Both the position numbers and the translations under genes were made by a program. Source: Methanomassiliicoccaceae archaeon UBA71 (GTDB taxonomy: Archaea; Thermoplasmatota; Thermoplasmata; Methanomassiliicoccales; Methanomethylophilaceae). From it: 42,722 bases of DNA. How positions within the stretch are numbered: the stretch's first letter is position 1; every line of letters begins with the position of its first letter. Below the pieces are notes generated by a model. The model was not told where the DNA came from. It worked only from the letters and a program-made list of their open reading frames with translations, and did no database searches. Below are positions 1 through 8,777 of the stretch, in pieces. The stretch lies in the NCBI GenBank assembly GCA_002504405.1, contig DARO01000012.1, forward strand, positions 200,330 to 243,051, read 5' to 3'.

Positions 1-92
1 CGGTCCCATTCCGAACCCGGAAGTAAAGTCCGCCCGCGTATCTGTCTGTACTGTATTGCGCAAGCGTACGGGAACTCAGACACGCTGTCAAC
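1..92 (+). rRNA. rrf: 5S ribosomal RNA, 3' part (5' end outside window)
   Basis: The first bases carry the universally conserved 5S loop with CCGAACCCGGAAGT, followed by the helix IV/V region and a closing strand near CGCTGTCAACCAC. The 5' part lies before the window start and the 3' end is approximate. No 16S or 23S sequence follows; a protein gene begins about 110 bases later, so this 5S is not followed by other rRNA genes. Unlinked rRNA genes are common in Thermoplasmatota. Confidence 0.85.
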
Positions 93-198
93 CACTTCTC
101 CATCTTCATCCTGTGGCCGAGAGGCCGCTTCCAGTCATAGATTTATACCCTTCAGGAGAATCCTTCAGGCGGTGCCACTGCACCAGGGAGCGGCCCCC

Positions 199-1233
199 AT
201 GAACCATCGGATCTACCCATTCACTGCGATCGTAGGGCAGGAATCTATGCGCGATGCTCTGATACTCAACACTGTTTACCCGGAGATAGGGGGCGTCCTG
301 ATCCGCGGGGAGAAGGGTACCGCCAAATCCACCGCGGTCCGTGCCCTTGCAGGGCTGCTTCCTCAACGCGATGTCGTGAAGGGCTGCCCCTGCGGATGCG
401 CATGGGGGTCATAGGACTCCGCCTGCCCCGAATGCCAGGCTAACTACTCGAAGGGGACTGTGGAGAAGGAGACGGTACCCATGCGCGTTGTGGAACTGCC
501 CCTGAGCTCCACAGAGGACAGGGTGGCAGGTACCATGGATATCGAGCATGCGATCACAACGGGTCGCAAGAAGTTCGAGCCTGGCATACTGGCCAAGGCC
601 AACGGGAACATACTGTATGTGGACGAGGTCAACCTCCTGGACGACCACATCGTGGACCTCCTTCTGGATGCTGCCGCGATGGGCGTCAACTACATCGAGA
701 GGGAGGGGATCTCGTACAGCCATCCTTCCCGCTTCATGCTCGTGGGGACGATGAATCCGGAGGAGGGGGACCTGAGGCCGCAGCTCCTGGACAGGTTCGG
801 ACTGGTGGTTGACATCAAAGGCGAGAAGGACGAATCAAAGCGCCTGGAGGTCATACGCCGCCGCATGGAATTCGAGCACGACCCGGAGGGGTTCTGTAGC
901 AGGTACGAATCGAGCAATGCGGAACTGAGGGACAGGATCACCGAGGCCCAGAGGATCGTGAGAGGCATGCATCCTCCAGACAAGGTGCTCACGGCTGCAG
1001 TGAGGATCTCCCTGCATCTTGGAGTCGAGGGACATCGCGCCGATCTGACCATGGTCAGAGCCGCGTGCGCACGCGCCGCCTTCGAAGGGAGGGAAGAGCC
1101 TTCCCCAGAGGATGTGGCTGCGGTATCACACCTTGTCCTCCCGCATAGGATGAGACGGGACCCGTTCCAGGACTCCCGCATGGACACGGAGGCCCTGGAC
1201 TCATGGATGAAAGGAATGCTGGGCTGCCTCTGA
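199..1233 (+). CDS. chlI: ChlI/BchI-type metal chelatase AAA+ ATPase subunit, with in-frame UAG
   Basis: AAA+ ATPase of the magnesium/cobalt chelatase family, which drives metal insertion into tetrapyrroles (in methanogens most plausibly the CobN-type cobaltochelatase). Walker A GEKGTAKST is at residues 37-45, Walker B YVDEVN at 140-145, then GTMNPEEG and RPQLLDRFGL as sensor and arginine-finger region. Residues 62-79 form a cysteine-rich loop with C63, C65, C67, C76 and C79. Codon 72 in this loop is TAG, and family motifs continue in the same frame on both sides, so the gene is read as one 344-residue protein with UAG as an amino acid. The ATG at 199 is chosen because homology begins there (YPFTAIVGQ); an upstream in-frame GTG exists at 172. 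It overlaps the next gene by 31 bases, suggesting co-translation. The metal specificity cannot be read from this subunit. Confidence 0.88.
412..414 (+). other. In-frame UAG, probable pyrrolysine codon (residue 72 of chlI)
   Basis: TAG lies between WGS and DSACPEC in the chelatase ATPase reading frame. The frame is open and family-like before and after it, and the downstream part lacks the P-loop if started separately. Methanomassiliicoccales are known to decode UAG as pyrrolysine. No other gene called in this window ends in TAG. The pyl genes themselves are not in the window. Confidence 0.75.
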
Positions 1234-3095
1234 CCTACCCCCTGTCGGCGGTAGTCGGGAACGACCCTGCCAAGATGGCCGTTTCATGCCTCCTGGCATC
1301 CAGGAGGCTGAAGACGCTGCTCATATACGGGCCCGCCGGCACCGGGAAGACCCTCATCGCCCGTTCCGCCGCTGCCCTTTCCGGCGGCAGGCGCACCGTG
1401 GAGCTTCCGCTCAACGCCACAGGCGAACAGGTCTTCGGCTCGCTGGACATGGACGATGCTATAAGGAACGGCAGCAGGACCGTGTCCGACTCCATCATGA
1501 GACGCGCCAATGGCAACATCATCGTCGCGGACAACGCCAACCTTCTCCCGAAGGACATCCTCCACGGCGTGCTGGATGCAGTCCTCGGAGGCGTGGTCCG
1601 GGCGGAGATGGACGGACTGTCCGTATGCGAGAACGTCGATACGATGCTCATAGCAACCATGGACCCCTCGGAGGCCGAGCTCGACGCTCACGAACTGGAC
1701 AGGTTCGACCTCTGCGTCCGCACGGATGATCTCGGGACGGAGGATGAGAGGACCGAGGTCGTCAGGAGGGCCCTGGCCTTCGTGTCCGACCCCTCTGCGT
1801 TCCGCTCGTCGTACAAGGAGGCGGACGATGCCATGGCATCGCGCATCCTCCTGGCCGAAGCCCGGGAAGTTCCGATCGGCGGACGGGCGACGGCTATAAT
1901 AGCGGCCGTTTGCGAGAACCTTGGATTGGACGGCCATCGCGGAGACATCGCCGCGGCAGAGACGGCGGCCACCCTGGCCGCCCTCGACGGCAGGGGATTC
2001 GTATCAGACGATGACGTGAGGAACGCGGTCGGTCTGTGCCTGATGCACAGGTGCGAGCCCGCCGCGTACGTCCCCGCGGAACCCGAGACGGGATGCACAG
2101 TGCAGGCGGATGCCGAGCCGAGCGATCTGCCCGTCGCTGAAGCAGTAGACGGCCCCGAACCGTCCCTGAAGATGAAGGACGGCACCCATGCGGAAGGGGC
2201 GGTAACGAGAGCCGTTGCCAGGGCGGAGCCCGATAGCTACGGCGACGAGACCATGGTGTTCGCCGCCGGAGGATCGTTCGACGTCAAGGATTTCATCCCC
2301 CGTGGCGACCGCAACGCCCGGGACAGGGATTCCGGCCGCAGGGGGCTCGGAATATCGGAGGACGCGTCCGGGAGGTGCATCGGGTACGTCATCCCCCGCG
2401 GGAGGGTGAAGGATGTGGCGCTCAGCGCGACCATACGTACCGCCGCCCCGTATCAGCGCGAGAGGAGGCGCGACGGCGTGGCCATAGCCATAATGCCGGA
2501 GGACCTCAGGGAGAAGGTCCGTGTGAGACGCAAGGGCACGAAGATCCTGTTCGTCGTCGACGGCTCCGGATCCATCAACGCGGATGCCAGGATGATGGCA
2601 GTCAAGGGAGCCATACTCTCCATACTGGATGACGCATACAAGCGCAGGGACATGGTCGGCCTCGTCGTATTCAGAGGGACCACGGCGGAGGAGGTGCTTC
2701 CACTAACCCGTAGCGTGTCCCTTGCCTACACGATACTGTCGGAACTTCCCACGGGAGGGCGCACCCCCCTCGTCCAGGGACTTCGCAAGGGGTATGATGT
2801 CCTCCGCAAGTACTCGGAGGCCGGGGAGTCGCCAGTGATGGTCGTGCTCACGGACGGGTGGGGGAACGTGAGCGTCGATGTCAGGTCCAGAGGCAACGAA
2901 GAGCTCAAGGCAACGGCCGAAGTGCTCAGGGACACCGGGATCCGCATGATAATCGTGGATACCGAAAGGAAGGACTCTAGGTACCGCAGGGCGGGGGACC
3001 TGGCGGCTATGCTCGGAGCGGACTACGTCATGCTGGACGAGATCAGCACCGAGAGCCTCTCGGCCTCGGTCAACACCGTCCTGGAGAATGAATGA
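1203..3095 (+). CDS. chlD: ChlD/BchD-type metal chelatase subunit (AAA+ plus von Willebrand A domain)
   Basis: Second chelatase ATPase-like subunit, 630 residues. The N-terminal AAA+ domain has Walker A GPAGTGKT at 43-50, but the Walker B position reads IVADNANLL, lacking the usual acidic DE pair, so this domain is probably a poor ATPase, as is typical for BchD/ChlD. A low-complexity linker follows (about residues 290-350). The C-terminal von Willebrand A domain carries the MIDAS motif DGSGS at 453-457, then TGGRTPL and VLTDGW. It starts inside the end of chlI (31-base overlap), so the two are surely one operon and would form the I-D motor for a large chelatase subunit (CobN/ChlH type) encoded elsewhere. 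It ends just before a strong hairpin shared with the convergent por operon. Confidence 0.88.
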   Translation: MDERNAGLPLTYPLSAVVGNDPAKMAVSCLLASRRLKTLLIYGPAGTGKTLIARSAAALSGGRRTVELPLNATGEQVFGSLDMDDAIRNGSRTVSDSIMRRANGNIIVADNANLLPKDILHGVLDAVLGGVVRAEMDGLSVCENVDTMLIATMDPSEAELDAHELDRFDLCVRTDDLGTEDERTEVVRRALAFVSDPSAFRSSYKEADDAMASRILLAEAREVPIGGRATAIIAAVCENLGLDGHRGDIAAAETAATLAALDGRGFVSDDDVRNAVGLCLMHRCEPAAYVPAEPETGCTVQADAEPSDLPVAEAVDGPEPSLKMKDGTHAEGAVTRAVARAEPDSYGDETMVFAAGGSFDVKDFIPRGDRNARDRDSGRRGLGISEDASGRCIGYVIPRGRVKDVALSATIRTAAPYQRERRRDGVAIAIMPEDLREKVRVRRKGTKILFVVDGSGSINADARMMAVKGAILSILDDAYKRRDMVGLVVFRGTTAEEVLPLTRSVSLAYTILSELPTGGRTPLVQGLRKGYDVLRKYSEAGESPVMVVLTDGWGNVSVDVRSRGNEELKATAEVLRDTGIRMIIVDTERKDSRYRRAGDLAAMLGADYVMLDEISTESLSASVNTVLENE

Positions 3096-3096
3096 A

Positions 3097-3130
3097 CCGC
3101 ACGGGCCGAAGCCCGTGCGGAATGAGTTTT
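3097..3130. terminator. Bidirectional hairpin terminator between chlD and porB
   Basis: Perfect 10-bp stem CCGCACGGGC / GCCCGTGCGG with a CGAA tetraloop (3097-3120), followed on the plus strand by TTTT at 3127-3130. It lies in the 36-base gap between two convergent genes and can serve both. Confidence 0.75.
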
Positions 3131-3131
3131 A

Positions 3132-4079
3132 TCAGAGGTCGGAGAGCTTTATGAGCCTCTCCCAGCGCCTGTCTACCTCTCCCTGGATGGCCTCCACGAC
3201 GGGCTCCCACTTGTCCTGGAGGAGGTGCTTGAACCTCCCCTGGGAGTTGAGCCAGTCCAGGACGGGCTTCTTCTCGACCTTGCCGTCGGCGATCCTGGCG
3301 CTCTCGGCGGTCAGGGCGTACTTCCCATCCACCACCTCGTAGAGCGGCCAGACGCAGGTCTCCACGGCCAGCCTAGCCATGTTGATGGTCTCGTCGGAGG
3401 GGAACCTCCATCCTCTGGGGCAAGGGGATATGGCGTTGATGAAGCTGGGGCCGTCCGCTGCGAATCCCTTGGACGCCTTGGTCACGGTGTCCCTCCAGTT
3501 GTGGGGGGAGACCTGTGCGACGTAGGGGATGTTGTGCGCGACCATGATCTCGGTCATGTCCTTGGAGAACTCCTTCTTACCGGGCTGGAGTGTTCCAGCC
3601 CAGGAGGTGGTCGTCGAGGCACCCATCGCCGTCGCGGAGGACCTCTGGATTCCGGTGTTCATGTACGCCTCGTTGTTAAGGCACACGTACATCATCCTGT
3701 GGCCCCTCTCCATGGCTCCGGACAGGGCCTGGAGTCCGATGTCGTAGGTGGCTCCGTCGCCTGCGAAGTTGACGAACTTGATGTCCTCCTTGATCTTGCC
3801 CTTCTTCTTCAGCGCGTTGTATGCGGTCTCGAGACCTGCGCATGTGGCCGCACCGTTTCCGAACGCGGTGTGTATGTAGGGCGTGTTCCACGAGGTGTAC
3901 GGGAAGATCGTGGTGGAGACCTCGAAGCATCCGGTGGACGCCGAGACCGCGATCGGGTCAGCGGTACCCATCAGGATCTGCTTTGCGATGATGGACTCGG
4001 CGCACCCTGCGCAGAGCCTGTGCCCGCTGGCGAGCCTGACGGGCAGCTTGTTCAGTTCCTTCAGAGACAGAGATGTCAT
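3132..4079 (-). CDS. porB: Pyruvate:ferredoxin oxidoreductase, beta subunit
   Basis: Thiamine-diphosphate-binding beta subunit, 315 residues, full length for archaeal PorB. The N-terminal HRLCAGC cysteines, C51 in STGCFEV and a later cysteine are the kind of ligands that hold the cluster of PorB. The ThDP/Mg motif is GDGATYDIG followed by NNEAYMNTG, and the RSSATAMGA stretch is typical of the pyruvate rather than the branched-chain enzyme. The start codon overlaps the porA stop (ATGA). Last gene of a porG-porD-porA-porB operon. In a methanogen the enzyme mainly makes pyruvate from acetyl-CoA, CO2 and reduced ferredoxin. A 2-oxoacid enzyme of other specificity is possible but less likely given ppsA next door. 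Confidence 0.92.
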   Translation of the reverse strand: MTSLSLKELNKLPVRLASGHRLCAGCAESIIAKQILMGTADPIAVSASTGCFEVSTTIFPYTSWNTPYIHTAFGNGAATCAGLETAYNALKKKGKIKEDIKFVNFAGDGATYDIGLQALSGAMERGHRMMYVCLNNEAYMNTGIQRSSATAMGASTTTSWAGTLQPGKKEFSKDMTEIMVAHNIPYVAQVSPHNWRDTVTKASKGFAADGPSFINAISPCPRGWRFPSDETINMARLAVETCVWPLYEVVDGKYALTAESARIADGKVEKKPVLDWLNSQGRFKHLLQDKWEPVVEAIQGEVDRRWERLIKLSDL

Positions 4080-5239
4080 GACTTCACCCCCAGGTATGTG
4101 ATCTTGGGAGCCTTGCCCGCGTTGATGTCCTCCATGGCCTTCTTGAAGCCGGCGACGGTGGCGTCGGCTCCTCCGAGCCCGTAGATTACATTGTACATCT
4201 TGGGTACGGCGTCCAGGTCCACTGCCGCGGTGACGACCTCGGGGAACATGGGCCCGTAGGCTCCGATGCTAAGGTGCTTGTCGAAGACGGCGACCGCCTT
4301 CTTGCCCTTCATTATCTTGGCGAGGGCGGCCTCCGGCCAGGGCCTGTACAGGTGTGGCATGGCGCATCCGGCCTTGATCCCCTCCGCGCGGAGCTGATCG
4401 ACGGTCTCCTTCATGGTCCCGAAGGAGGATCCGAGGATGATCGCCACGAACTCGGCGTCGTCGCAGAGGTACTCGTCGACGAGGTGGTACTCCCTGCCGG
4501 TGAGATCGGCGAACTCCTTGAACACCTGCTCTGTGACCTCCATGGCCTTCTCCATGCCCAGTACGGACTGGTACTTGTGCGGGTAGTAGAAGTCGGGGCC
4601 GTCCATGTTTCCGTGGGACAGGGGGTGCTTCACGTCGAGAAGAGGGTACAGGGGCTTGTGCTCGCCGACGAACTGCTTCACATCGGCGGTCTCCACCATC
4701 GTCATCCTCTCGATCGCATGGGTGAGTATGAATCCGTCGAGGTTGACTAGGCAGGGCAGCTGGACCTCGGGGTGCTCGGCTATCCTGGGTGCGATGATGG
4801 AGTTGTCGTAGGCCTGCTGGACGTTCTCGGAGAACAGCTGGATCCATCCGCAGTCGCGAGCGGACATGGCGTCCCCGTGGTCGTTGTTGATGTTGATGGG
4901 ACCGGAAACGGCCCTGTTGGCCACTGCCATGATGAGCGGCACCCTCATGGCTGCCGTGATGGGGAGCATCTCCCACATGTACGCGAGACCCTGGGACGCG
5001 GTTGCGGTGAACGTCCTGGCACCTGCGGATGCCGACGCCGTGCACAGGGTCAGAGCGGAGTGCTCGGATTCGACGCACACGAACTCTGTGGACACCTCTC
5101 CGTTCGCAACGTACTCGGCGAACTTCTCCACGATGATGGTCTGAGGCGTGATGGGGTAGGCGGCGCACACATCGGGGTCGATCTGCCTCCATGCGAGCGC
5201 GACCGCGTTGTCTCCGTTGATGGCGATGTCGTGTGTCAT
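4076..5239 (-). CDS. porA: Pyruvate:ferredoxin oxidoreductase, alpha subunit
   Basis: Alpha subunit of the four-subunit archaeal pyruvate synthase, 387 residues. AYPITPQT near residue 28, the conserved ESEHSAL region and the TATASQGL stretch are the classic PorA signatures around the ThDP pyrimidine site. The ATG at 5239 is chosen because it sits behind GGAGTGAAG, right after the porD stop and where homology starts; a longer frame runs upstream through porD but is a shadow. It overlaps porB by 4 bases. Works with PorB, the ferredoxin-like PorD and PorG in the cytoplasm. Confidence 0.93.
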   Translation of the reverse strand: MTHDIAINGDNAVALAWRQIDPDVCAAYPITPQTIIVEKFAEYVANGEVSTEFVCVESEHSALTLCTASASAGARTFTATASQGLAYMWEMLPITAAMRVPLIMAVANRAVSGPININNDHGDAMSARDCGWIQLFSENVQQAYDNSIIAPRIAEHPEVQLPCLVNLDGFILTHAIERMTMVETADVKQFVGEHKPLYPLLDVKHPLSHGNMDGPDFYYPHKYQSVLGMEKAMEVTEQVFKEFADLTGREYHLVDEYLCDDAEFVAIILGSSFGTMKETVDQLRAEGIKAGCAMPHLYRPWPEAALAKIMKGKKAVAVFDKHLSIGAYGPMFPEVVTAAVDLDAVPKMYNVIYGLGGADATVAGFKKAMEDINAGKAPKITYLGVKS

Positions 5240-5241
5240 CT

Positions 5242-5517
5242 TCACTCCTCCTTCATTGTGATTGCCTTCTTGGGGCAGACCTTGGCGCATATGCCGCAGC
5301 CCTTGCAGTGGCTCATCTTGATGCCGGACATCTTGTCGTCCCTGAAGACGATGCTGTTGTCGGGGCAGTAGATCCAGCAGGTGTAGCAGTCTATGCACTT
5401 GTCCTGATCGACGACCGGGACATAGCTCCTCCAGTCGCCTGTGAAGAAGTTCTCGGAGGAACCGGCCTTTATGATGCGTCCCCCGATGACCAAATCCTTG
5501 ATGTTAGCCATTGCCAT
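5242..5517 (-). CDS. porD: Pyruvate:ferredoxin oxidoreductase, delta subunit (2x[4Fe-4S])
   Basis: Small ferredoxin-like subunit, 91 residues, with two complete [4Fe-4S] motifs: CIDCYTCWIYCP and CKGCGICAKVCP. It passes electrons between the ThDP centre and external ferredoxin. Two ATGs lie close together (5517 and 5511); the first is given. It starts one base after the porG stop and ends two bases before porA, so the operon is very tight. Confidence 0.93.
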   Translation of the reverse strand: MAMANIKDLVIGGRIIKAGSSENFFTGDWRSYVPVVDQDKCIDCYTCWIYCPDNSIVFRDDKMSGIKMSHCKGCGICAKVCPKKAITMKEE

Positions 5518-5518
5518 T

Positions 5519-6076
5519 TCACTGCACCTCCTGGTATCCCCTCTTGAGGGCGGAGAGGTTCTTCACGATGACCTTGTCGGAAAGCTTCCCCGTGAACTTG
5601 TTGGTGATCTGATCCTCCAGCTTGTCGTACGGGACTATGTCCACGCACTTGATCAGAGCACCGAGCATGACCGTGTTGACCATGGGCTTGCCGATCTCCT
5701 CGATGGAGATCTTGATGGCATCCAGCGTGTGGCACTCGGCCTCAGTGCCGAGGGCGTCCTGGAGCTCCTTGGGCGTTCCGGTGTAGTTGGCGAGGATGAC
5801 CCCGTCCTTCTTGATCCCCCTGGTGACGTCCACTTTCCCTACGAGGGTGCCGTCCATGATGATGACGACATCCGGTTCGTACACGTGGCTGTGGACCCTG
5901 ATGGGGATGTCGGCGATCCTGGTGAAACCCCTGATGGGCGCTCCCATCCTCTCGGGACCGAACTCGGGGAACGCCTTGACGTACATGCCGGAGGCGATGG
6001 CGGTCTCGGCCAGGATCTCGTTCGCGGTGACGACCCCCTGACCTCCCCTGCCGTGCCATACAATTTCCATTTGCAT
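5519..6076 (-). CDS. porG: Pyruvate:ferredoxin oxidoreductase, gamma subunit
   Basis: Gamma subunit, about 185 residues. The hallmark WHGRGGQGVVTANEIL lies at the N-terminus and SFGPERMG-like residues (FGPERMGAPIRGF) follow near residue 50. The ATG at 6076 (MQMEIVW) is preferred over an upstream GTG-type extension; a second ATG is at 6070. A TATA-like element CTATAAA (6110-6116, minus orientation TTTATAG) lies about 35 bases upstream, giving a short leader. First gene of the por operon, divergent from ppsA. Confidence 0.9.
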   Translation of the reverse strand: MQMEIVWHGRGGQGVVTANEILAETAIASGMYVKAFPEFGPERMGAPIRGFTRIADIPIRVHSHVYEPDVVIIMDGTLVGKVDVTRGIKKDGVILANYTGTPKELQDALGTEAECHTLDAIKISIEEIGKPMVNTVMLGALIKCVDIVPYDKLEDQITNKFTGKLSDKVIVKNLSALKRGYQEVQ

Positions 6077-6094
6077 GAGTACCACTGGTGACAC

Positions 6095-6348
6095 CGTATG
6101 TCCCCAATACTATAAACTCTTTGTATAATCCGAGGCTTTTCCTTCTGTTTTAAGGACTCCGAAGCCGTTTTTCTACATGATTCGTAGCCGAATTCACGGA
6201 AATCGCAGAATCGCCATCAGATTCCGCCGTCCGACGCGCCCCCGTGGGACCCGTCCTTTCAGAAACAATATAATTTAAGAAGGGATAACGGCACACATAT
6301 GCGGTACGAGTGACCGCCTGACAAACCCTTTTCTAACAGGGGATTCCA
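6095..6348. promoter_or_regulatory. Divergent porG / ppsA promoter region
   Basis: Gene-free stretch of about 250 bases. For the por operon (minus strand) there are AT-rich TATA candidates at 6110-6116 and 6120-6131. For ppsA (plus strand) AATATAATTTAA at 6266-6277 is the best TATA box, about 75 bases before the ATG, so ppsA has an untranslated leader of roughly 50 bases. No RNA gene or other ORF is evident between the two. Confidence 0.6.
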
Positions 6349-8673
6349 ATGGAAAAAAGGATCGTTGACGTTAACGAGCTGCACGTGGAAGACATACCTA
6401 TCGTCGGAGGAAAAGGAGCGAACCTCGGCGAGCTCACCAACGCCGGTTTCCCGGTGCCCGAGGCATTCGTGCTAACGACTGCCGCCTACGACCACTTCAT
6501 GCAGAGCGGCGGCATCATGGACAAGGTCAATGCCATCCTCAAGGGTATCGACAGGAGCTCCGACGACAACCTCGCCGCCGCATCCGACGAGATCAGGGCG
6601 ATGTTCGAGGAGTGCGAGATCCCCGAGGACCTGAAGAAGGAGATCCTGTCCCGCTACAAGATCCTCTTCCCCAAGGGGAAGAAGGGGTTCGTCGCGGTCA
6701 GGTCCAGCGCCACCGCCGAGGACCTCCCCGACGCAAGCTTCGCCGGACAGCAGGAGACATACCTGAATGTCGGCAACGAGGCGGACCTCTTCGACAAGAT
6801 CAGGAAGTGCTGGTCCTCCCTGTTCACGGGAAGGGCCATCGCGTACCGCGAGAAGCAGGGGTTCGCCCACGAGGACGTCAAGCTCGCCGTCGTCGTCCAG
6901 AGGATGGTCAACTCCGAGTTCTCCGGGATCATGTTCACCGTCGATCCCAACAGCGGAGCCAAGCAGATCGTCATCGAGGGAGGATACGGCCTCGGAGAGG
7001 CCATCGTCGGAGGGGAGGTCACCCCGGACACCTACGTCGTCGACAAGCAGAAGATGGAGATACTCAAGAAGAGGATATCCACCCAGAGCTGGAAGTACGT
7101 CCGCGGGGAGAACGGCGGGGTCGCGAAGTACGACATGCCCAAGGACATGGTCAAGGCCCAGAAGATCCCCGACACCCGCATCCAGGAGATCGCGGAGATC
7201 GGAAGGCAGATCGAGATCCACTACGAGAAGCCCATGGACATGGAGTGGTGCATAGAGGACGACAAGGTCTACATCGTGCAGGCCAGGCCCATCACCGCCA
7301 CAGGAAACTCCGCGACCAACGAGTCCGTGGGCGCCGCCGCGTCGAGCGAGGACATCGTCGCGAACGGCCTCGGGGCCAGCCCCGGGCTGGCGACCGGCAA
7401 GGTCATCGTGTACGACATCTCCATGAGCCTGGACACCGTGAAGGAGGGCGCCGTCCTGGTCACCAAGATGACAATGCCCGACATGGTCCCCGCCATGAGC
7501 AGGGCGGCCGCCATCGTCACGGACGAGGGGGGCATGACCTGCCACGCCGCCATCATCTCCAGGGAGCTCGGGACGCCCTGCGTCGTCGGGACCGGCAACG
7601 CCACCGAGATCCTCACCGACGGGATGGACGTCACCGTCGACGGAACGACCGGGACCGTGTACAAGGGCATTCTGAAGAAGGCCGAGGAGGCCCCCGCCGC
7701 AGCAACCACGGCAACTGCAACCGTCGCTGCGGAGTACGTGCCCATCACCGGCACCAAGGTCATGGTTAACATGTCCATGCCCAACAAGGCGGCGGAGATC
7801 GCCAAGCTCCAGTGCGACGGCGTCGGACTGATGAGGAGCGAGTTCCTCTTCACCAACTACATAGGCGAGCACCCCTGCGCCGTCATCGAGGAGGGCAGGG
7901 CCGAGGAGCTGGTCGAGAAGCTCGCCGAGGGGATAGCCAAGGTCTGCAGGGCATTCTACCCGCGCCCGATAACCCTCAGGACGTCGGACTTCAAGACCAA
8001 CGAGTACCGCGACATGAAGGGCGGTGCGGACTACGAGCCCAACGAGGACAACCCGATGATCGGATGGAGAGGATGCTCCAGGTACGTCTCCGACAGCTAC
8101 CGCGAGGCGTTCATGTGCGAGCTCAGGGCCATCAAGAAGGTCAGGGACGAGATGGGGCTGAAGAACCTCAACATGATGCTCCCGTTCGTCAGGACCATAG
8201 AGGAGGTCCAGGACATCACCGACATGATGCACTCCGTGGGCCTCAGGAGGGGCAGGGACTTCAAGCTCTACTTCATGGCGGAGATCCCCGTGAACATCTT
8301 CATGGCGGATGAGTTCTGCAAGTACTGCGACTGGTTCTCCATAGGGTCCAACGACCTGACCCAGCTGGTCATGGGCAGCGACAGAGACTCCGACATACTC
8401 GGACACATGGGCTACTTCGACGAGAGGAACGAGGGGGTCAAGAGGGCGATCGCACAGCTGATCAAGGTCGCTCACGAGAATGGCAAGTACGTGAGCATCT
8501 GCGGGCAGGGGCCCTCGGTCTACCCCGAGTTCACCGAGTTCCTCGTCGAGCAGGGGATCGACGCCATCTCCCTGAACCCCGACACGTTCGCCAAGACCAA
8601 GAGGATAATCGCATCCGCTGAGCAGAAGATAATCCTCAGGGACCTGAGGAACCTCAGGAACAAGTTCCTCTGA
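6349..8673 (+). CDS. ppsA: Phosphoenolpyruvate synthase (pyruvate, water dikinase)
   Basis: Converts pyruvate + ATP + H2O to phosphoenolpyruvate + AMP + phosphate, the first gluconeogenic step after pyruvate synthase. 774 residues, full length. Order: N-terminal ATP-grasp (GGKGANLGEL, then RSSATAEDLPDASFAGQQET), central phosphohistidine swivel domain with GGMTCHAAIISREL (catalytic H399), and C-terminal PEP/pyruvate barrel (MRSEFLF, FSIGSNDLTQL, SICGQGPS with the catalytic cysteine region). A low-complexity alanine/threonine linker joins the swivel and barrel domains near residue 450. Divergent from porGDAB, so both enzymes of acetyl-CoA to PEP conversion share a control region. Followed by a strong terminator. 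Confidence 0.96.
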   Translation: MEKRIVDVNELHVEDIPIVGGKGANLGELTNAGFPVPEAFVLTTAAYDHFMQSGGIMDKVNAILKGIDRSSDDNLAAASDEIRAMFEECEIPEDLKKEILSRYKILFPKGKKGFVAVRSSATAEDLPDASFAGQQETYLNVGNEADLFDKIRKCWSSLFTGRAIAYREKQGFAHEDVKLAVVVQRMVNSEFSGIMFTVDPNSGAKQIVIEGGYGLGEAIVGGEVTPDTYVVDKQKMEILKKRISTQSWKYVRGENGGVAKYDMPKDMVKAQKIPDTRIQEIAEIGRQIEIHYEKPMDMEWCIEDDKVYIVQARPITATGNSATNESVGAAASSEDIVANGLGASPGLATGKVIVYDISMSLDTVKEGAVLVTKMTMPDMVPAMSRAAAIVTDEGGMTCHAAIISRELGTPCVVGTGNATEILTDGMDVTVDGTTGTVYKGILKKAEEAPAAATTATATVAAEYVPITGTKVMVNMSMPNKAAEIAKLQCDGVGLMRSEFLFTNYIGEHPCAVIEEGRAEELVEKLAEGIAKVCRAFYPRPITLRTSDFKTNEYRDMKGGADYEPNEDNPMIGWRGCSRYVSDSYREAFMCELRAIKKVRDEMGLKNLNMMLPFVRTIEEVQDITDMMHSVGLRRGRDFKLYFMAEIPVNIFMADEFCKYCDWFSIGSNDLTQLVMGSDRDSDILGHMGYFDERNEGVKRAIAQLIKVAHENGKYVSICGQGPSVYPEFTEFLVEQGIDAISLNPDTFAKTKRIIASAEQKIILRDLRNLRNKFL

Positions 8674-8680
8674 TAGAAAC

Positions 8681-8714
8681 GGCGGGCCGAGTGGCCCGCC
8701 CCTTTCCTTTTTTT
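8681..8714 (+). terminator. Terminator after ppsA
   Basis: 8-bp stem GGCGGGCC / GGCCCGCC with GAGT loop at 8681-8700, followed by a T-rich tract with seven Ts at 8708-8714. Confidence 0.8.
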
Positions 8715-8777
8715 GGGTCCGTCGCGGCATCCTGCCGCGGACGGATGTACAGTTTTTCGTTATGGTGGGAGTGCCGG

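Noticed and set aside
460..1233. A separate gene starting at GTG 460 after the TAG
   Set aside because: It would lack the P-loop, has no ribosome-binding site, and continues the upstream frame; one gene with UAG read-through explains the data better.
6472..8730. 752-codon open frame antisense to ppsA
   Set aside because: GC-rich codon bias in ppsA leaves the opposite strand open; composition is Gly/Leu/Asp/Val/His shadow sequence without any domain.
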